NCBI RefSeq assembly: GCF_029223285.1 | Contig: NZ_JARHUJ010000003.1 | Coordinates: 62,001 to 126,000, forward strand | Direction of reading: 5' to 3' | From: Paraflavitalea sp. CAU 1676 | GTDB taxonomy: Bacteria; Bacteroidota; Bacteroidia; Chitinophagales; Chitinophagaceae | Length of the DNA stretch: 64,000 nucleotides | Part shown: positions 25,184 through 36,700 of the stretch, piece after piece | Numbering within the stretch: position 1 is the stretch's first letter | Layout: each line of letters begins with the position of its first letter | Program-made: the position numbers and the translations under genes | The notes under the pieces: generated by a model | Database searches by the model: none | What the model saw: only the letters and a program-made list of their open reading frames with translations | What the model was told of the DNA's origin: nothing

Positions 25184-26856
25184 TGCCATTAACAGACCTT
25201 TTACCAGCGATCGATTACAGTAAGTATGCCTGCAATGTGTTCATCAACAATCAACCATTGGCGGCCGACTTCCAGGTGATCTCTATCCAGGTAAAACAGG
25301 CCTATCAATACATCACATCAGCCCATATCTTATTCAAACAGGGAGTAGGCATGGGCGATTCGCCTATTCCCAATCCGCTTAGCGGCAGCTTGCCGGTAGC
25401 GGGGGCACCGATCTCCATCAAGGCCAAGCTCGATTTCGACGAGATCGTTTTGTTTGAAGGTCATATTGTTCGCCACAAGTACAAGAACTCGACACAGGGC
25501 ACGCGCCTGCAGATCACGGCCAAGAACAAGCTGGTGAACATGGCGCTGAGCACCCAAACGGAGGTGTTTGCGAAGCAGTCGGACAAGGAAGTGATCGAGG
25601 CTATTGTATCCAAACATGGTGGCACGCTGGCGACGAGCCACCTTACCAGCCAGTTCCTCGTGAAGCATACGCAGCTGGTGAAGAATGGCATGAACGACTG
25701 GGATTACATCAATGTACGTGCCGAGGCCAATGGCTGTTTTATTTACACCGAGAAAGATACTGTAACGATCGACAAGCCCACGCAGGAGTTTGACCCTACC
25801 AAGGTGATCACGGCGGCATATGGTCAAAATGTATTTGAGCTGGACGTTGAACAGGACGAAAGAAAATACCAGGTAGAGCAGGAGCTGATCAGCTTCAACC
25901 TGAGTTCGCTGGAAGCGGAGACTACTACCGAAGAAGAGGGGATGCCCGCGGGCACACCTCCGACGGTAAAAGGCAAGCATGCGGGCATCAACTACCGTAC
26001 TTTCAATGATATGGAATGCACCGACCTGGTAAATGCGGCTACGCAGTTAAAGACACTTTCGAAGCACAATGGTGTGGTGCGCCTCAAGGCCAACCTGACG
26101 GCCAAACCGGGCGGCACCATCGAGATCGCGGGCTTCAACGACGTGGTGAATGGCAAGTTCATCATTACCTCGGTGATGCAGGATTATAGCGATGGAGGCT
26201 TCAGTACGTATATACAGTTTGGACTCAACCATGAATCGTATGTGTGCAAGTACAACCTGCATCCGGCGCATAGCCGGCCGGTGATTGTAACCGGGCTGGT
26301 GACACAGTTGCAGGAAGACCCGGATAACCTCAATCGCATTAAGGTGAAGATAGCAGGCTGGAAGGATGCGCAGGAAGAAGTGTGGGCCCGCTTGTCGACC
26401 TCTTATGCGGGTGACCAATATGGCATGGTGCTGCTGCCGGAGATCGGCGATGAGGTGATCGTGGCCTTTATCGGCAACGACTTCGATGTACCAGTGGTAC
26501 TGGGATCGGCATTCAGTCCGAAGTTACCACCCCATACCGAATTCAAAGACGACAACTACGACAAAGTATTTATAACGAAGAAAGGCATGAAGTGGGCCTG
26601 GAATGACGAGAAGGCTATTCACGAGATATCGACGCCCGGGGGCAACAAGATCGTGATATCGGAAGACGAGAAGTCGATCACGATCCAGGACCAGAACTCG
26701 AACAAGATCGTGATGAACGATAGCGAGATCAACCTCACGGGCACCAAAGACATTGTGATCAAGGCCACTGCCAACGTGAAGATCGATGGGGCTGCGGTAG
26801 AGATCAATGCCTCGGGTAATATAAAACTAAAAGGTTCCATGGTAATGATCAATTGA
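25183..26856 (+). CDS. VgrG-like spike protein (Afp8-like)
   Basis: This 557-aa protein has the gp27/gp5-like plan of phage and CIS spikes. Residues about 1-360 form the hub-like part. Residues about 365-450 form an OB-fold (VIVTGLVTQLQEDPDNLNR, GDEVIVAFIGNDF). The tail from about 465 is a repetitive beta-helix needle (GGNKIVISEDEKSITIQ, INASGNIKLKGSMVMIN). It trimerises at the particle tip and punctures the target envelope. No extra effector domain follows the needle, so this is an unadorned spike. The PAAR gene starts one base after its stop. Confidence 0.92.
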   Translation: MPLTDLLPAIDYSKYACNVFINNQPLAADFQVISIQVKQAYQYITSAHILFKQGVGMGDSPIPNPLSGSLPVAGAPISIKAKLDFDEIVLFEGHIVRHKYKNSTQGTRLQITAKNKLVNMALSTQTEVFAKQSDKEVIEAIVSKHGGTLATSHLTSQFLVKHTQLVKNGMNDWDYINVRAEANGCFIYTEKDTVTIDKPTQEFDPTKVITAAYGQNVFELDVEQDERKYQVEQELISFNLSSLEAETTTEEEGMPAGTPPTVKGKHAGINYRTFNDMECTDLVNAATQLKTLSKHNGVVRLKANLTAKPGGTIEIAGFNDVVNGKFIITSVMQDYSDGGFSTYIQFGLNHESYVCKYNLHPAHSRPVIVTGLVTQLQEDPDNLNRIKVKIAGWKDAQEEVWARLSTSYAGDQYGMVLLPEIGDEVIVAFIGNDFDVPVVLGSAFSPKLPPHTEFKDDNYDKVFITKKGMKWAWNDEKAIHEISTPGGNKIVISEDEKSITIQDQNSNKIVMNDSEINLTGTKDIVIKATANVKIDGAAVEINASGNIKLKGSMVMIN

Positions 26857-26857
26857 T

Positions 26858-27118
26858 ATGCCGGCAGCAGGAAGAATAACAGATGTAACCGCAGATGGTA
26901 TCGTAACGGGCGCAGGTGTGCCCACGGTACTGATTGGTAGTTTACCCGCCGCTGTGGCGGGTGATATCAGCACCCCTTCCTCGGGCAATGTGCCGGCCCC
27001 CTTTACAGTTGGCAGCATGACCGTCATGATTGGCGGCAAACCGGCCATCCGGGTAGGGGATGTGCCGGGTAATGGTTCGGCTATCACCGTGGGCTTACCC
27101 ACCGTTCAAATCGGATAA
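26858..27118 (+). CDS. PAAR-repeat spike tip protein (Afp10-like)
   Basis: This 86-aa protein starts MPAAGRITD and contains the PAAR-type pattern VMIGGKPAIRVGDVPG, with further GxP turns. PAAR proteins form the sharp tip on the VgrG-like trimer. It is a bare tip with no C-terminal toxin extension. Metal-binding His/Cys residues common in T6SS PAAR tips are scarce; no Cys or His is visible. It is placed between spike and gp25, so the Afp9/Afp10 order is reversed relative to afp. Confidence 0.9.
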   Translation: MPAAGRITDVTADGIVTGAGVPTVLIGSLPAAVAGDISTPSSGNVPAPFTVGSMTVMIGGKPAIRVGDVPGNGSAITVGLPTVQIG

Positions 27119-27120
27119 CT

Positions 27121-27519
27121 ATGAGTACTGAAAACGAAATTATCGGCACAGGCTGGGCTTTTCCCCCGCATTTTGACCCGGAGCAAAATACGACGGCCAT
27201 GACATCGGGCGTGGAAGACATCAACCAAAGTTTGTACATACTATTTACGACCGAGCTGGGTGAGCGGGTGATGCAACCCAATTACGGGAGTGCCATGAAG
27301 TCGATGATCTTCGAAAGCATCAATGAACATTTCAAGTCGTACATGCGGATGGTGCTGGTAAGAAGTATCGCTTTGTATGAAGCCAGGATAAGGCCCCTGA
27401 ACATCGATTTCATTGCCGACGAAACGCTCGAAGGCAGGTACCTGATGCAGCTCGACTACATTATCGTATCGACCAGGCAGCGCAACAATTTCTTATTTCC
27501 ATTTTACCTAAACGCGTAA
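27121..27519 (+). CDS. Baseplate wedge protein, gp25 family (Afp9-like)
   Basis: This 132-aa protein has the gp25-like lysozyme-fold signature: FDPEQNTTAMTSGVEDINQS, then LYILFTTELGERVMQPNYGS, a hallmark of GPW_gp25 proteins. The C-terminus (LNIDFIADETLEGRYLMQLDYII) forms the beta layer that contacts the sheath. It links the baseplate wedge to the first sheath ring. The start is two bases past the PAAR stop, and a GTG start follows four bases after its own stop. Confidence 0.92.
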   Translation: MSTENEIIGTGWAFPPHFDPEQNTTAMTSGVEDINQSLYILFTTELGERVMQPNYGSAMKSMIFESINEHFKSYMRMVLVRSIALYEARIRPLNIDFIADETLEGRYLMQLDYIIVSTRQRNNFLFPFYLNA

Positions 27520-27523
27520 GGCT

Positions 27524-30500
27524 GTGGGCAAATTAATCTCAAATATCTCCAATTACCCGCTTTCGGAAGGAGCGGTGGCCTATAGCAATAAGTTGGTGCT
27601 GGAGGATGGTTATTCCATCCGCACCGATTCACTGAAGGATTACTTCAAGATCATCTTCGAGTTATCGAAAGATGTACTGTTCTTTAATGATACGGGTGGT
27701 GCGTCGCATACCTGGAACGACCTGCTGAAGAAAGATGCCATCTTCCAGTTATCGAGGTTTGTAACGCTTTCGGTGGCCGAGCTGCATGAATACTTCCGAA
27801 ACCTGCCGCAGATCAACGGTTTCAACAACGACAACACGATCTCTGTTACTGAATATAAGAAGCTGGCCTGGCAACGCTTTTCGGTACTGCAATACCTGTT
27901 CTGGTATTACAAGACCATCAGCGATTCGATGAGCGGCGAAAACCAGCCGCAGGTATTATCTATCCTGAAAGGAGATACGGTGAGCAACCTGTTCATGCGT
28001 TACGAGTCGCTGTTGCAGGAGTGTCTGGTGGGCCCGCCGATCCTGATCGGCGCCGGTGAAAAGGTAGCTACGCCAGCCTTTAACGGCCTGGTATTTCCGC
28101 CGGTGGAGGCCGATCTCACGGCTTCGTTGCATGCCTATTACAATCCGGCCAACCTGCCGGTAGACCCGGTGCTCAATATCTATCTTACCGACGAAGACAA
28201 GATCAAAGCTGCCAATGAATATGCCTATACTTTCTTCCGGGCGTTGATGCAGGTGCAGCAGTTATTCAACACCTGGGCTTCCGGTAAGCTGCAGGAACTG
28301 ACTACTACGAACAATGACCACGAACCGCATATTGGTTTACTAATCGCCTTTTGCAAACTGGTGATGCTGTATGATGCGCGGTACAATCAGCTGATCCATC
28401 AGCATACCGCCTTTGTGTTCAGCGATATTCTGCGCCTGCAGAAGCAACGCGTGTTGCCGGATACGGCCTATGTGAGCCTGGAACTGGCCAAGAACGTAAA
28501 CCAGTATTTCCTGGGCAGGAACTCCCTTTTCAAAGCGGGCAAGAACAGCGCGGGTAAACCGGTGTATTATCAGTCGACCAGGGATATGGTGCTTAACAGC
28601 GCGAAGATCGCCGCCATCAAATCGAGCGTGCGGGTGTGGAAGCAAAATGAGTTGTTTACCGTAACCGGGGCAGACGATGCGGCCAATGCCGAATGGCAGG
28701 CCAACAATGCGTGGCTGGCCTTCAACGATATCAGCGACTCGTATACCGGCATGGGCATCGAGGCTAAGATGCTGGTGAGTATGCAGAAAAAAGATACGGT
28801 GATCGATTTTGAGTTTGAGTTTGGCGTGGATGTGCCGGCCAGCTCGAAGATCCTGGAAAATACCAAGGTTGCCTTATTGCTTACAGACGGTACGGAAGCC
28901 AGCCTGGTAGTGACAAATGCGGTGACCGAGCTTCACTGGCTGAAGATCAGTACAAAGATCGAAAAGGACCTGAAGGTGGCCGTTAAGACGGGGGTGAATG
29001 CCAGGATCAAACTGGCATCGCCGGTCCGGGAAAGCGAGGATACGGACGATTACCTGCAACTGTATCGTTTTCTACTAAAGCAGCAATTGCTAAAGATCAA
29101 AGTGAAGGCCTACCAGCAAACGTTTACGCCCACCCAGGTGCGTACCACCTTTGGTATGATAGATGGGGCCGCCAGCTTTGTAGCGTTTGGGGCGAACTCT
29201 CAATCGGGCGCCTCGTTCAGGGTTTACCATCCCTATCTTCAATACACGGACAAGCTGGATATTACCTTCCATTGGGCCGAGGGGCTGAAGGAGGCCGTAC
29301 CGATGAGCATCAACGGTACCGATGTGACGACCGTTGCCGGTCAGGATAGCAGTCTGATATCCGCCTTCGACAATGACGGGGCATCTACCCTGATCGTAAG
29401 GCTTGAGAATGACCATCTCTACAATGCTACCTCTACGCTGAAGCGCGGCAATACCACGACGACCGTACTGACTCCTTTGCCACGTATACTGCTGGTAAAG
29501 TCCATCGATATGAAGGGCGACCTGGAAGAGCTGGTGTATGAAAAGGAAACGCAGCGGGCCGTCATCTTTATCGATGAATTACTGAACCGTAGGCGATTCA
29601 TTACCTCGCTGTATGTGCCGTATGCGAACAAGCGCCGGCAGAAGGTAGCGTTGCGGGAAAGGTACTTACAGTTAAGGTTCAGGTTTTGGGATGAATACCG
29701 GAACAACCTCACCGTTCACCTGTATCCATTCGGAGAGCGCAAGGTGAACAAGCCGAGCGGCCTCACGTTGCTGCCCGACTATTCGGTATTGGGTTTCAAT
29801 AATTATGAGGGCGACCTATACATAGGACTCACCAATATTACGCCGGGGCAGAGTATCAGTCTGCTGTTTGACATAGCCGAAGAAACGGCCGAGCAATCGG
29901 AACAGGAAGCTAAGATCAGTTGGCATTTCGTGACCGAAGAGAAGATCGAAGCACTTGATCCCTCTCGCGTGACCGATACGACCAATCATTTCCTGCAGCC
30001 GGGCATTGTGCAGCTGACCTTGCCGGTGACTGCGACGCCCGACAACCAGCTTCTATATGGCGCCAATACCTACTGGCTGGTGGCCCGCTGCGATCATCAT
30101 CCGGAAGTGGTGGCCAACATCAGGAGCATTAAAACGAATGGGGTGGCTGTAGAACGGGTTTTGGATGCCAATAACCAGGAAGCCCGGAAATCGGTGGCGC
30201 CGGCTACGATCGAAAACCTGTTTCCCAAGACGGCGAATGTGAAAGTGGTGACGCAGGATACGCCTTCGCTCAATGGCCGCGAAACGGAAACCGACCTGCA
30301 TTTTTTCTGGCGCAGCAGTATGCGGCTGCGGCATAAACACCGTGGCATAACCCAATGGGATATCGAGCAATTGATACTGGAGCAGTTTCCCAATATCTAT
30401 AAAGTAAAATGCCTGAACCATGCTTTGTATGATGATGCGAGCATCAGCATTATTGCCCGGCCCTGGCACTGTCTCATCACGCTCATCCCTTATTACCTGG

Positions 30501-30949
30501 TGAATGCCCAGCAGCCCAATTTTCAACCGGCGATCACGCTATCGAAACTCCTGGCGGTGAAAAGCTGGCTGGAAAGCAAATGCTCCGCTTTTCTCTCGTT
30601 TCAAGTGTTGAATGCCCGGTGGGATGTGGTGTCTGTGGAACTGGAAGTGGAGGCGAACGAGGATATCCTTGACCTCTTGTATTACCGCGACCAGCTGAAC
30701 CGTGATATCATGCGTTTCTTTTCGCCCTGGGCTTTCGAAGCGAGCGGCGCACCGGCGTTGTCTCAGAAGATCTATGCGGCCACGCTGGTGGACTTTATCG
30801 ATGAACTGCCCTACGTGCACCATATCAAAAGTCTGAAGCTGCTGAAGAATAACCTGGAGGTGCATGATGCCATCGATGCTTCTACCGCTATTCATTTTAT
30901 CACCTCTGCGCCTGAACACACTATAACGGTTCACCCTTATGGAAGTTAA
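27524..30949 (+). CDS. Large baseplate protein with J-like region (Afp11-like)
   Basis: This 1141-aa protein starts with GTG. Its C-terminal part (from about residue 920) carries the baseplate-J features seen in eCIS: RLRHKHRGITQWDIEQLIL, FPNIYKVKCLNH, and a closing ferredoxin-like part with VSVELEVEANEDILDLLY. The long middle contains IDELLNRRRFITSLYVPY and several beta-rich modules of unknown fold. It should form part of the wedge. Its last 11 bases overlap the start of the next gene. Assignment to Afp11 is based on order and the J-like C-terminus. Confidence 0.82.
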   Translation: MGKLISNISNYPLSEGAVAYSNKLVLEDGYSIRTDSLKDYFKIIFELSKDVLFFNDTGGASHTWNDLLKKDAIFQLSRFVTLSVAELHEYFRNLPQINGFNNDNTISVTEYKKLAWQRFSVLQYLFWYYKTISDSMSGENQPQVLSILKGDTVSNLFMRYESLLQECLVGPPILIGAGEKVATPAFNGLVFPPVEADLTASLHAYYNPANLPVDPVLNIYLTDEDKIKAANEYAYTFFRALMQVQQLFNTWASGKLQELTTTNNDHEPHIGLLIAFCKLVMLYDARYNQLIHQHTAFVFSDILRLQKQRVLPDTAYVSLELAKNVNQYFLGRNSLFKAGKNSAGKPVYYQSTRDMVLNSAKIAAIKSSVRVWKQNELFTVTGADDAANAEWQANNAWLAFNDISDSYTGMGIEAKMLVSMQKKDTVIDFEFEFGVDVPASSKILENTKVALLLTDGTEASLVVTNAVTELHWLKISTKIEKDLKVAVKTGVNARIKLASPVRESEDTDDYLQLYRFLLKQQLLKIKVKAYQQTFTPTQVRTTFGMIDGAASFVAFGANSQSGASFRVYHPYLQYTDKLDITFHWAEGLKEAVPMSINGTDVTTVAGQDSSLISAFDNDGASTLIVRLENDHLYNATSTLKRGNTTTTVLTPLPRILLVKSIDMKGDLEELVYEKETQRAVIFIDELLNRRRFITSLYVPYANKRRQKVALRERYLQLRFRFWDEYRNNLTVHLYPFGERKVNKPSGLTLLPDYSVLGFNNYEGDLYIGLTNITPGQSISLLFDIAEETAEQSEQEAKISWHFVTEEKIEALDPSRVTDTTNHFLQPGIVQLTLPVTATPDNQLLYGANTYWLVARCDHHPEVVANIRSIKTNGVAVERVLDANNQEARKSVAPATIENLFPKTANVKVVTQDTPSLNGRETETDLHFFWRSSMRLRHKHRGITQWDIEQLILEQFPNIYKVKCLNHALYDDASISIIARPWHCLITLIPYYLVNAQQPNFQPAITLSKLLAVKSWLESKCSAFLSFQVLNARWDVVSVELEVEANEDILDLLYYRDQLNRDIMRFFSPWAFEASGAPALSQKIYAATLVDFIDELPYVHHIKSLKLLKNNLEVHDAIDASTAIHFITSAPEHTITVHPYGS

Positions 30950-33764
30950 CAACGAACATATCGACGAAAAGGCATTGCCTGCGCTGGTAGAGAACTTTTC
31001 GCTGCTGCGCGACCGGGCGATGGCTTATATACAACAAACCACCACGGGTAAATGGACAGACCACAATATCCATGATCCGGGCATTACCATCCTGGAGGCG
31101 CTTTGTTATGCGCTAGCCGATGTGGGCTTCCGGATGAATTTCCCGGTGCAGGACCTCCTGACGGATGACCTCGGCAATCTACCAAAGAAAGCATTCTATT
31201 ATCCACAAGAGATATTGCCCTGCCACCCGGTTACGATCAATGATTTCCGGAAGATACTGATCGACCTGCCCCTGATCAAGAACGCCTGGATCACACCTGT
31301 TACCGACCCCAACACCAGCATTGTGCTCGATTATGAACCGATGTATGTGTATGAAAAAGGAGGGAGGCTTGTGCTGAAGAAAGATGTCACGTCTCCGCCC
31401 ATCCCGGTAGCGGATCATGCGGCCATATTGAACAGCGACCCGGTATTCATCATCGGGCTCTATGCAGTGCATATTGAATTTGAAGTACAACCTTTACTCG
31501 GCAATATCGATAGCGGCGAAGCCTTTGAAGGGGTGTATGAACCCAAGTACTTCGGCGATATCTTCTACGATATCAGCAACTGGAATGTGCTGATCAACGA
31601 TAAGCGGATGCTGCAGAAGATCGCCAAGGCCTATACAGTGAACCCCGCCAATGTAACGCTGGACTTTGAACCTTCGCCCAAGAACAAATACAACAACAAC
31701 GACGGCAAGCTGGATGAGCGGGTATTGACGGAATGGTATTTCAATGTAGTGGTATTGTGCAGCGGTGTGCCCACGTTCACCTTCAAAGACGTATCGTTTG
31801 TGCCCTATTTCGAGGGCGGGAAGGGCATTTCGGGAAAGGACCTGAAGGACCTGCTCAAGAAGAACAATTTCGCCTTCTGGGGCAACTGTTTCAAAAAAAT
31901 ACTGGCACTGGCCAAGGCCTACACCGATATTCAAACGGTATTGCACCAAAACCGCAACCTGGCCGAGGATTACCTGCCGCAGTTATCGGCTATACCTACC
32001 ATCGACTTCCAGATCTGTGCAGATATCGATGTAGACAGCAAAGTTGACATCGAGCAGGTTCAGGCCACTATCTTTCACAAGCTCATTGAATACATATCAC
32101 CCACCATTCCTTTCTATACATTCCAGGAGTTGACGGCCAGGGGCCTTCCCATCGAAGAGATACTGGAGGGACCCAAGCTATCGCATGGCTTTATATTGGA
32201 AAGCGAGATGGGGGAAAATTCTTTCCAGGATTTCACCATCAACCTGTCGGACATCATCAATACCATTTACGAAACGGAAGGGTTGATCAATGTGCGGAAT
32301 GTGACCCTGCTGCTGCGGGACGACAATGGCAATACGATCACCAATACCAACAAATGGGAGATCAAGGTGCCGGCGGGCTTTAAGCCGGTGTTGAACAAGC
32401 GTAAAAGCAAACTTACCTTCTATAAGAACGATCTGCCGCTGCTAGCCCACTTCAAGGAAAGCATCATCAAGCTGAACCTGCTGCAAACCAACAGCGTCAA
32501 GTTCCGGAACAGCGACGTACCCATGCCGGTCTTCAATCCGGTGTACCGCGACCTGGCCCTGCATTATGCCCTGGCAGATGAATTCCCGGCCACGTACAAA
32601 GTCGGCAAGAACCTACCCGACAATTACCTGAACAAACCGGAACTGTACAAATCGAAACAACTGGAAGGCTACCTGTTGTTGTTTGAGCAACTGATCGCCA
32701 ATTTCCTGAAGGATCTGCACCAATTGAAAGAAAGTCTGTCGTGGGAGACGGTGCAGCACCTCCAATTCAAAAGCGCCGGCAACAACTGGCGGCGGAGTTA
32801 TTTACTGGGCGGCAGTGGCGACAGCCGCTGGCAGGACATCATTGAGCCCAATAGCACCTTCCTGAAGAAACGCAATGCCAGCCTGGACTACCTGCTGTCG
32901 CGCTTTGCAGAGAACCTGCAGGAGATCGATAGTTTCTTCTATCTCTCTACCGACAACCTGGCGATCACAGAAGCCGATTACTATCAATACCTGATCGACC
33001 TGAAGCAGCAGTTCCTCGCCAACTATATCGCCATTAGTGCAAACCGGGGGGCGGCGATCAACCTGCTGGCAGGGGCAGACTATTTAAAGACGCCGCTATC
33101 GGGCTATGAGCACCGCCTGAGCCGTTTGCTGGGATGCCAGCTGCTTAAAAACGATGGCAGCCGCCGGATCGCTACGGACGTCGTCGACAACGACAAAAAG
33201 GAACGCGGCCACTTTCATGTGCTGGAGCATATCCTGCTGAGGATACCGACGCTGAGCCCCGAGTTCCTGACCTATGTACAGGCCAATGGGATTACGCTCA
33301 ATACAGAGTTACTGGGCATTTGTACAGATGATGATTGTACGGCCTGTGACGGTCACGATCCTTATTCCTTTACGGCTTCGATCGTATTGCCTTCGTGGGT
33401 ACCGGTGTACCAGGACGTACACTACCGCGATTTCATTGAAAAGCTGATCAGAAAAGAAACGCCGGTAGGTGTGCTGCTGCGCGTATGCTGGATCGATAAA
33501 GGCTCGATGCTCTATTATGAGCAGGTACTGGGCGAATGGTGGACGGCGAAATATGAGCTGTTCTTCGCCGATGCCGATAATTATTTCGCGCGCCTGGTGA
33601 CGTATCTCGACAAACATACCACCCTGGTGCAGGCGATGAAATCGCACCGCAGCGATTACTTCCCGGCAACGCTGCATGGCTGCGAAGACGAGGGTGAAGA
33701 GAACAATACCCGGGTATTCCTCGACAAGACTTATTTAGGAACTCCAAAAAATAATAATCTATGA
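30939..33764 (+). CDS. Baseplate wedge protein (Afp12-like / gp6-like N-domain)
   Basis: This 941-aa protein begins with the module KWTDHNIHDPGITILEALCY (residues about 36-55), found in the N-termini of eCIS baseplate J and wedge proteins. Later regions mix alpha and beta structure. A Cys-containing stretch near residue 795 reads GICTDDDCTACDGHD, which could bind a metal. It overlaps the preceding gene by 11 bases and the next by four (ATGA), so expression is coupled. Its position suits the second wedge component. Exact equivalence to Afp11 or Afp12 is uncertain. Confidence 0.78.
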   Translation: MEVNNEHIDEKALPALVENFSLLRDRAMAYIQQTTTGKWTDHNIHDPGITILEALCYALADVGFRMNFPVQDLLTDDLGNLPKKAFYYPQEILPCHPVTINDFRKILIDLPLIKNAWITPVTDPNTSIVLDYEPMYVYEKGGRLVLKKDVTSPPIPVADHAAILNSDPVFIIGLYAVHIEFEVQPLLGNIDSGEAFEGVYEPKYFGDIFYDISNWNVLINDKRMLQKIAKAYTVNPANVTLDFEPSPKNKYNNNDGKLDERVLTEWYFNVVVLCSGVPTFTFKDVSFVPYFEGGKGISGKDLKDLLKKNNFAFWGNCFKKILALAKAYTDIQTVLHQNRNLAEDYLPQLSAIPTIDFQICADIDVDSKVDIEQVQATIFHKLIEYISPTIPFYTFQELTARGLPIEEILEGPKLSHGFILESEMGENSFQDFTINLSDIINTIYETEGLINVRNVTLLLRDDNGNTITNTNKWEIKVPAGFKPVLNKRKSKLTFYKNDLPLLAHFKESIIKLNLLQTNSVKFRNSDVPMPVFNPVYRDLALHYALADEFPATYKVGKNLPDNYLNKPELYKSKQLEGYLLLFEQLIANFLKDLHQLKESLSWETVQHLQFKSAGNNWRRSYLLGGSGDSRWQDIIEPNSTFLKKRNASLDYLLSRFAENLQEIDSFFYLSTDNLAITEADYYQYLIDLKQQFLANYIAISANRGAAINLLAGADYLKTPLSGYEHRLSRLLGCQLLKNDGSRRIATDVVDNDKKERGHFHVLEHILLRIPTLSPEFLTYVQANGITLNTELLGICTDDDCTACDGHDPYSFTASIVLPSWVPVYQDVHYRDFIEKLIRKETPVGVLLRVCWIDKGSMLYYEQVLGEWWTAKYELFFADADNYFARLVTYLDKHTTLVQAMKSHRSDYFPATLHGCEDEGEENNTRVFLDKTYLGTPKNNNL

Positions 33765-36700
33765 TCAATATATTTCCGGAATTCGAATCGAGGCAGGTGC
33801 TTACCGCCGACGAGCTGAACTGGATGGCCTGCTATCTGGATGCACAGGAGCGCCAGTCGCGCCGGTTTTTGATCGGGTGCGGACTGATTGGCGGACTGCA
33901 GGTGAAACTGGTGAATAACTCGGTACAGGTGACGCACGGTATTGGCGTAACGAGTGCCGGCCATATCGTTTCTCAAACGGGTGGCAGCAGTGGCATTACC
34001 ACCTACACCAAACAAAAGGCTTATACGCAACAGGCCAATGAAAAGCTGGCCTATCATTATCTGCCGGATCTGGATCCTTTGGCGGAGAATTATACCGGAT
34101 CGGTGGATCAGCCTTCGTTGTATTTCCCCGGCTTTGCAGGACCCATCCTGGAGTTGTTTGAAGACACCGTGAATGATGCTACGCCTATCGATGGCGCCAG
34201 TATCAATGGCAAGGTGGCGTTGTTGTTTGCCGAGATCATACAAAAAGAGCTGAAGGACTGTGAGGGAGACAATTGCCAGGAGCGCGGCAAGAAATACCTG
34301 TTCAAAACAAAGGTTTTGGTGATCAGCAAGGAAGATGCGCTGCTGCTGTTGAGCAAGGAGTACAACAATGTGGTACAATCGGAGGATGCGCTGAGCAAGC
34401 TGGCCTATCCCTGGCTGCACCTGCCCAATATCAATATCCTGAAGCCGGTATTCTCGAACAAATCGGTGAACGCCGCTTTCAGCGAGAAAGTGCTGGTTGA
34501 CGAGTATGGCCGCTGCATCAAAGATTTCCGTGATGTGCTGAGCAATAACAAAGCGGCCATTGAGCAATCGCTCACCAATCTGCGGAACTACTGCACGGTG
34601 ACGCCAGCCAACATAACGCTGGTCGACACGCTGGTGGCGAAAATCAATAGCTCGAATGTGTTGAGCGCTAATAACCAGTCGCCGGCACTATCGGGCGTGG
34701 TGTATGATTACCTGTGGTGCTTTGTAAAGGCTTATCAGGAACTACAGACCGAAGCGCAGCAACTGAAAGCGAAATGCTTTACCAATGAGGGTGCTTTTCC
34801 CAACCACATCCTGCTGGGGTTGATCTCCGCTACCAATAGCGATTTCGATGCCCCGGTGTACACCGGTTATTCGGTGTACCGGCATTACTTCCAATCGAGG
34901 CTGATGCAAACGCAGCAGGCGGAGCTGGCGAAGAAGGTGATCGTTTGCATCAAGCGGCTCGTGACGCTGGTAACGGCCTTCGACGATGCCGCCCTGCCCA
35001 ATAAGAAGGATATCCGCATTACAACGGGTGGCAACCTATACGATCCGCTATCGGAGCAGGCGATGCCCTATTACCTGAAGCAGGCGACGGCGCCCTTTTG
35101 GAATGTGCAGTCGGCCCATTTCAACCTGAACAAGTACAATACTTTCTACGGCAGTACCGATGACAACCAGACGCCGTCGACCAACCTGGCGTATAATACA
35201 TTGCCCTATGCCATGCAAGGCAACCATGGTTTCTTCCGCATCGAGGGGGTGTATGGTCAGCCGGCGGTGAATGCGTTGAACTCGGTATTCCAGTTGCGCA
35301 AGAAGCATGGTATGGCTTTCGAAGTATTGATGTTGCGACTGAATGAGAAAGCGCCCTTCAGTCATTCTTTCAACTTCACCATCAACGAAGACGTGGAAAG
35401 TATGTACCAGGTGGTGCGTGCGGAAGTGCTGAAGCAGATCAGCCTTAACATCAACTACCTGTGGGGCCTGCAACTGAAGGCTGGCAAGTTTACGGGCATC
35501 CGCAACATCCTGGAAGACGAGCTGGAGAAGAGTTACCTGTTCTTTTTAAACAATATCAATATCCTGCTCAAGGCCAAGCCGCTGGAGATGGTGCTCAACG
35601 AGGCCATCATGGCGAGCAATATCACCACTAACTATAAAGCCAAGGCCTATACCACCGAAGCGAAGTACATGGAGCTGGAAACGTTGTCGGCGGAGGCCAA
35701 ACCGGTTACCCAAACGCTGGCCAAGCAGGAGAGTGTGGGCATTTCTTACCTTAAATACAGCCCGGCTTATGTAAGTATACTGCAACCGACCTTTACGATC
35801 GGGGTTTTGTTCTTCAATACCCTGGGCAACCTGGTGGATACGATCAAGCGCAGCGATAAGTTCAAGAATACGTCGGACATCAGCTTTTACAGTCACCTGT
35901 TGAAGATCGTGAAGGGCATGCAAAAGAATGAAAAGGAAAAGCTGTTGTTCCTGTATGCATTGCAATTGTATTGTGCCCTTAAGTTGCAGGAGGCCTATCT
36001 GGCCGAGAATTTCCTGGAGCTGGACATTGTGAAGTACCGCGACAACCTGGAAGACGAGTTGTTACCTGCCGCCGACCAGGTCATGGATTACCTGCGGCCC
36101 TTCTCGTTCTACTTTACAAATATCACCAACGACGAGCTGCTGTACCAGGTGAACCGGGATGAGATAATGGAGCATGCGGGCCGGGTTAAGTATGACGATG
36201 ACTGGATCAAGATCATTCAACTGGATGCCGAGAATAAGAAACGCAATGGCGGACTGGGCGTAGAGAACTTGTTGGAGAAGTTCGTGAAGCTGCATCCGGG
36301 CATCGCTCATGGCTGTGGTGTTCCGAAAGGAGGGACTTACCTGATGATCTACGACGCTGCCAACCAGGTGGTGGCCGACTTCTATTTGCCTTATATCATT
36401 GCTTCGCATTTGAGACCGATACAGTTTACGCTGTTGGAGAACAAGACCATTACCCTGAGCGGTACGGTGAAGGATGCAGCCGGCACGATACTACCGGGTG
36501 TGACCGTACTGGTGGGCAATGCCACGGTCATCACCGACAAGGATGGTTTTTATACGGCGCTGGTTTCGGAGAACAGTACGGTGAAGATCATTTGTAAGAA
36601 GGCCGGGTACGAAGACTTTTCGAAGGACGTGAAGGTCACGGATCAACCGATCGAAGAGAACATCGTGTTGAAACCTGTACCGGTTGCGAAGTTCAAGACG

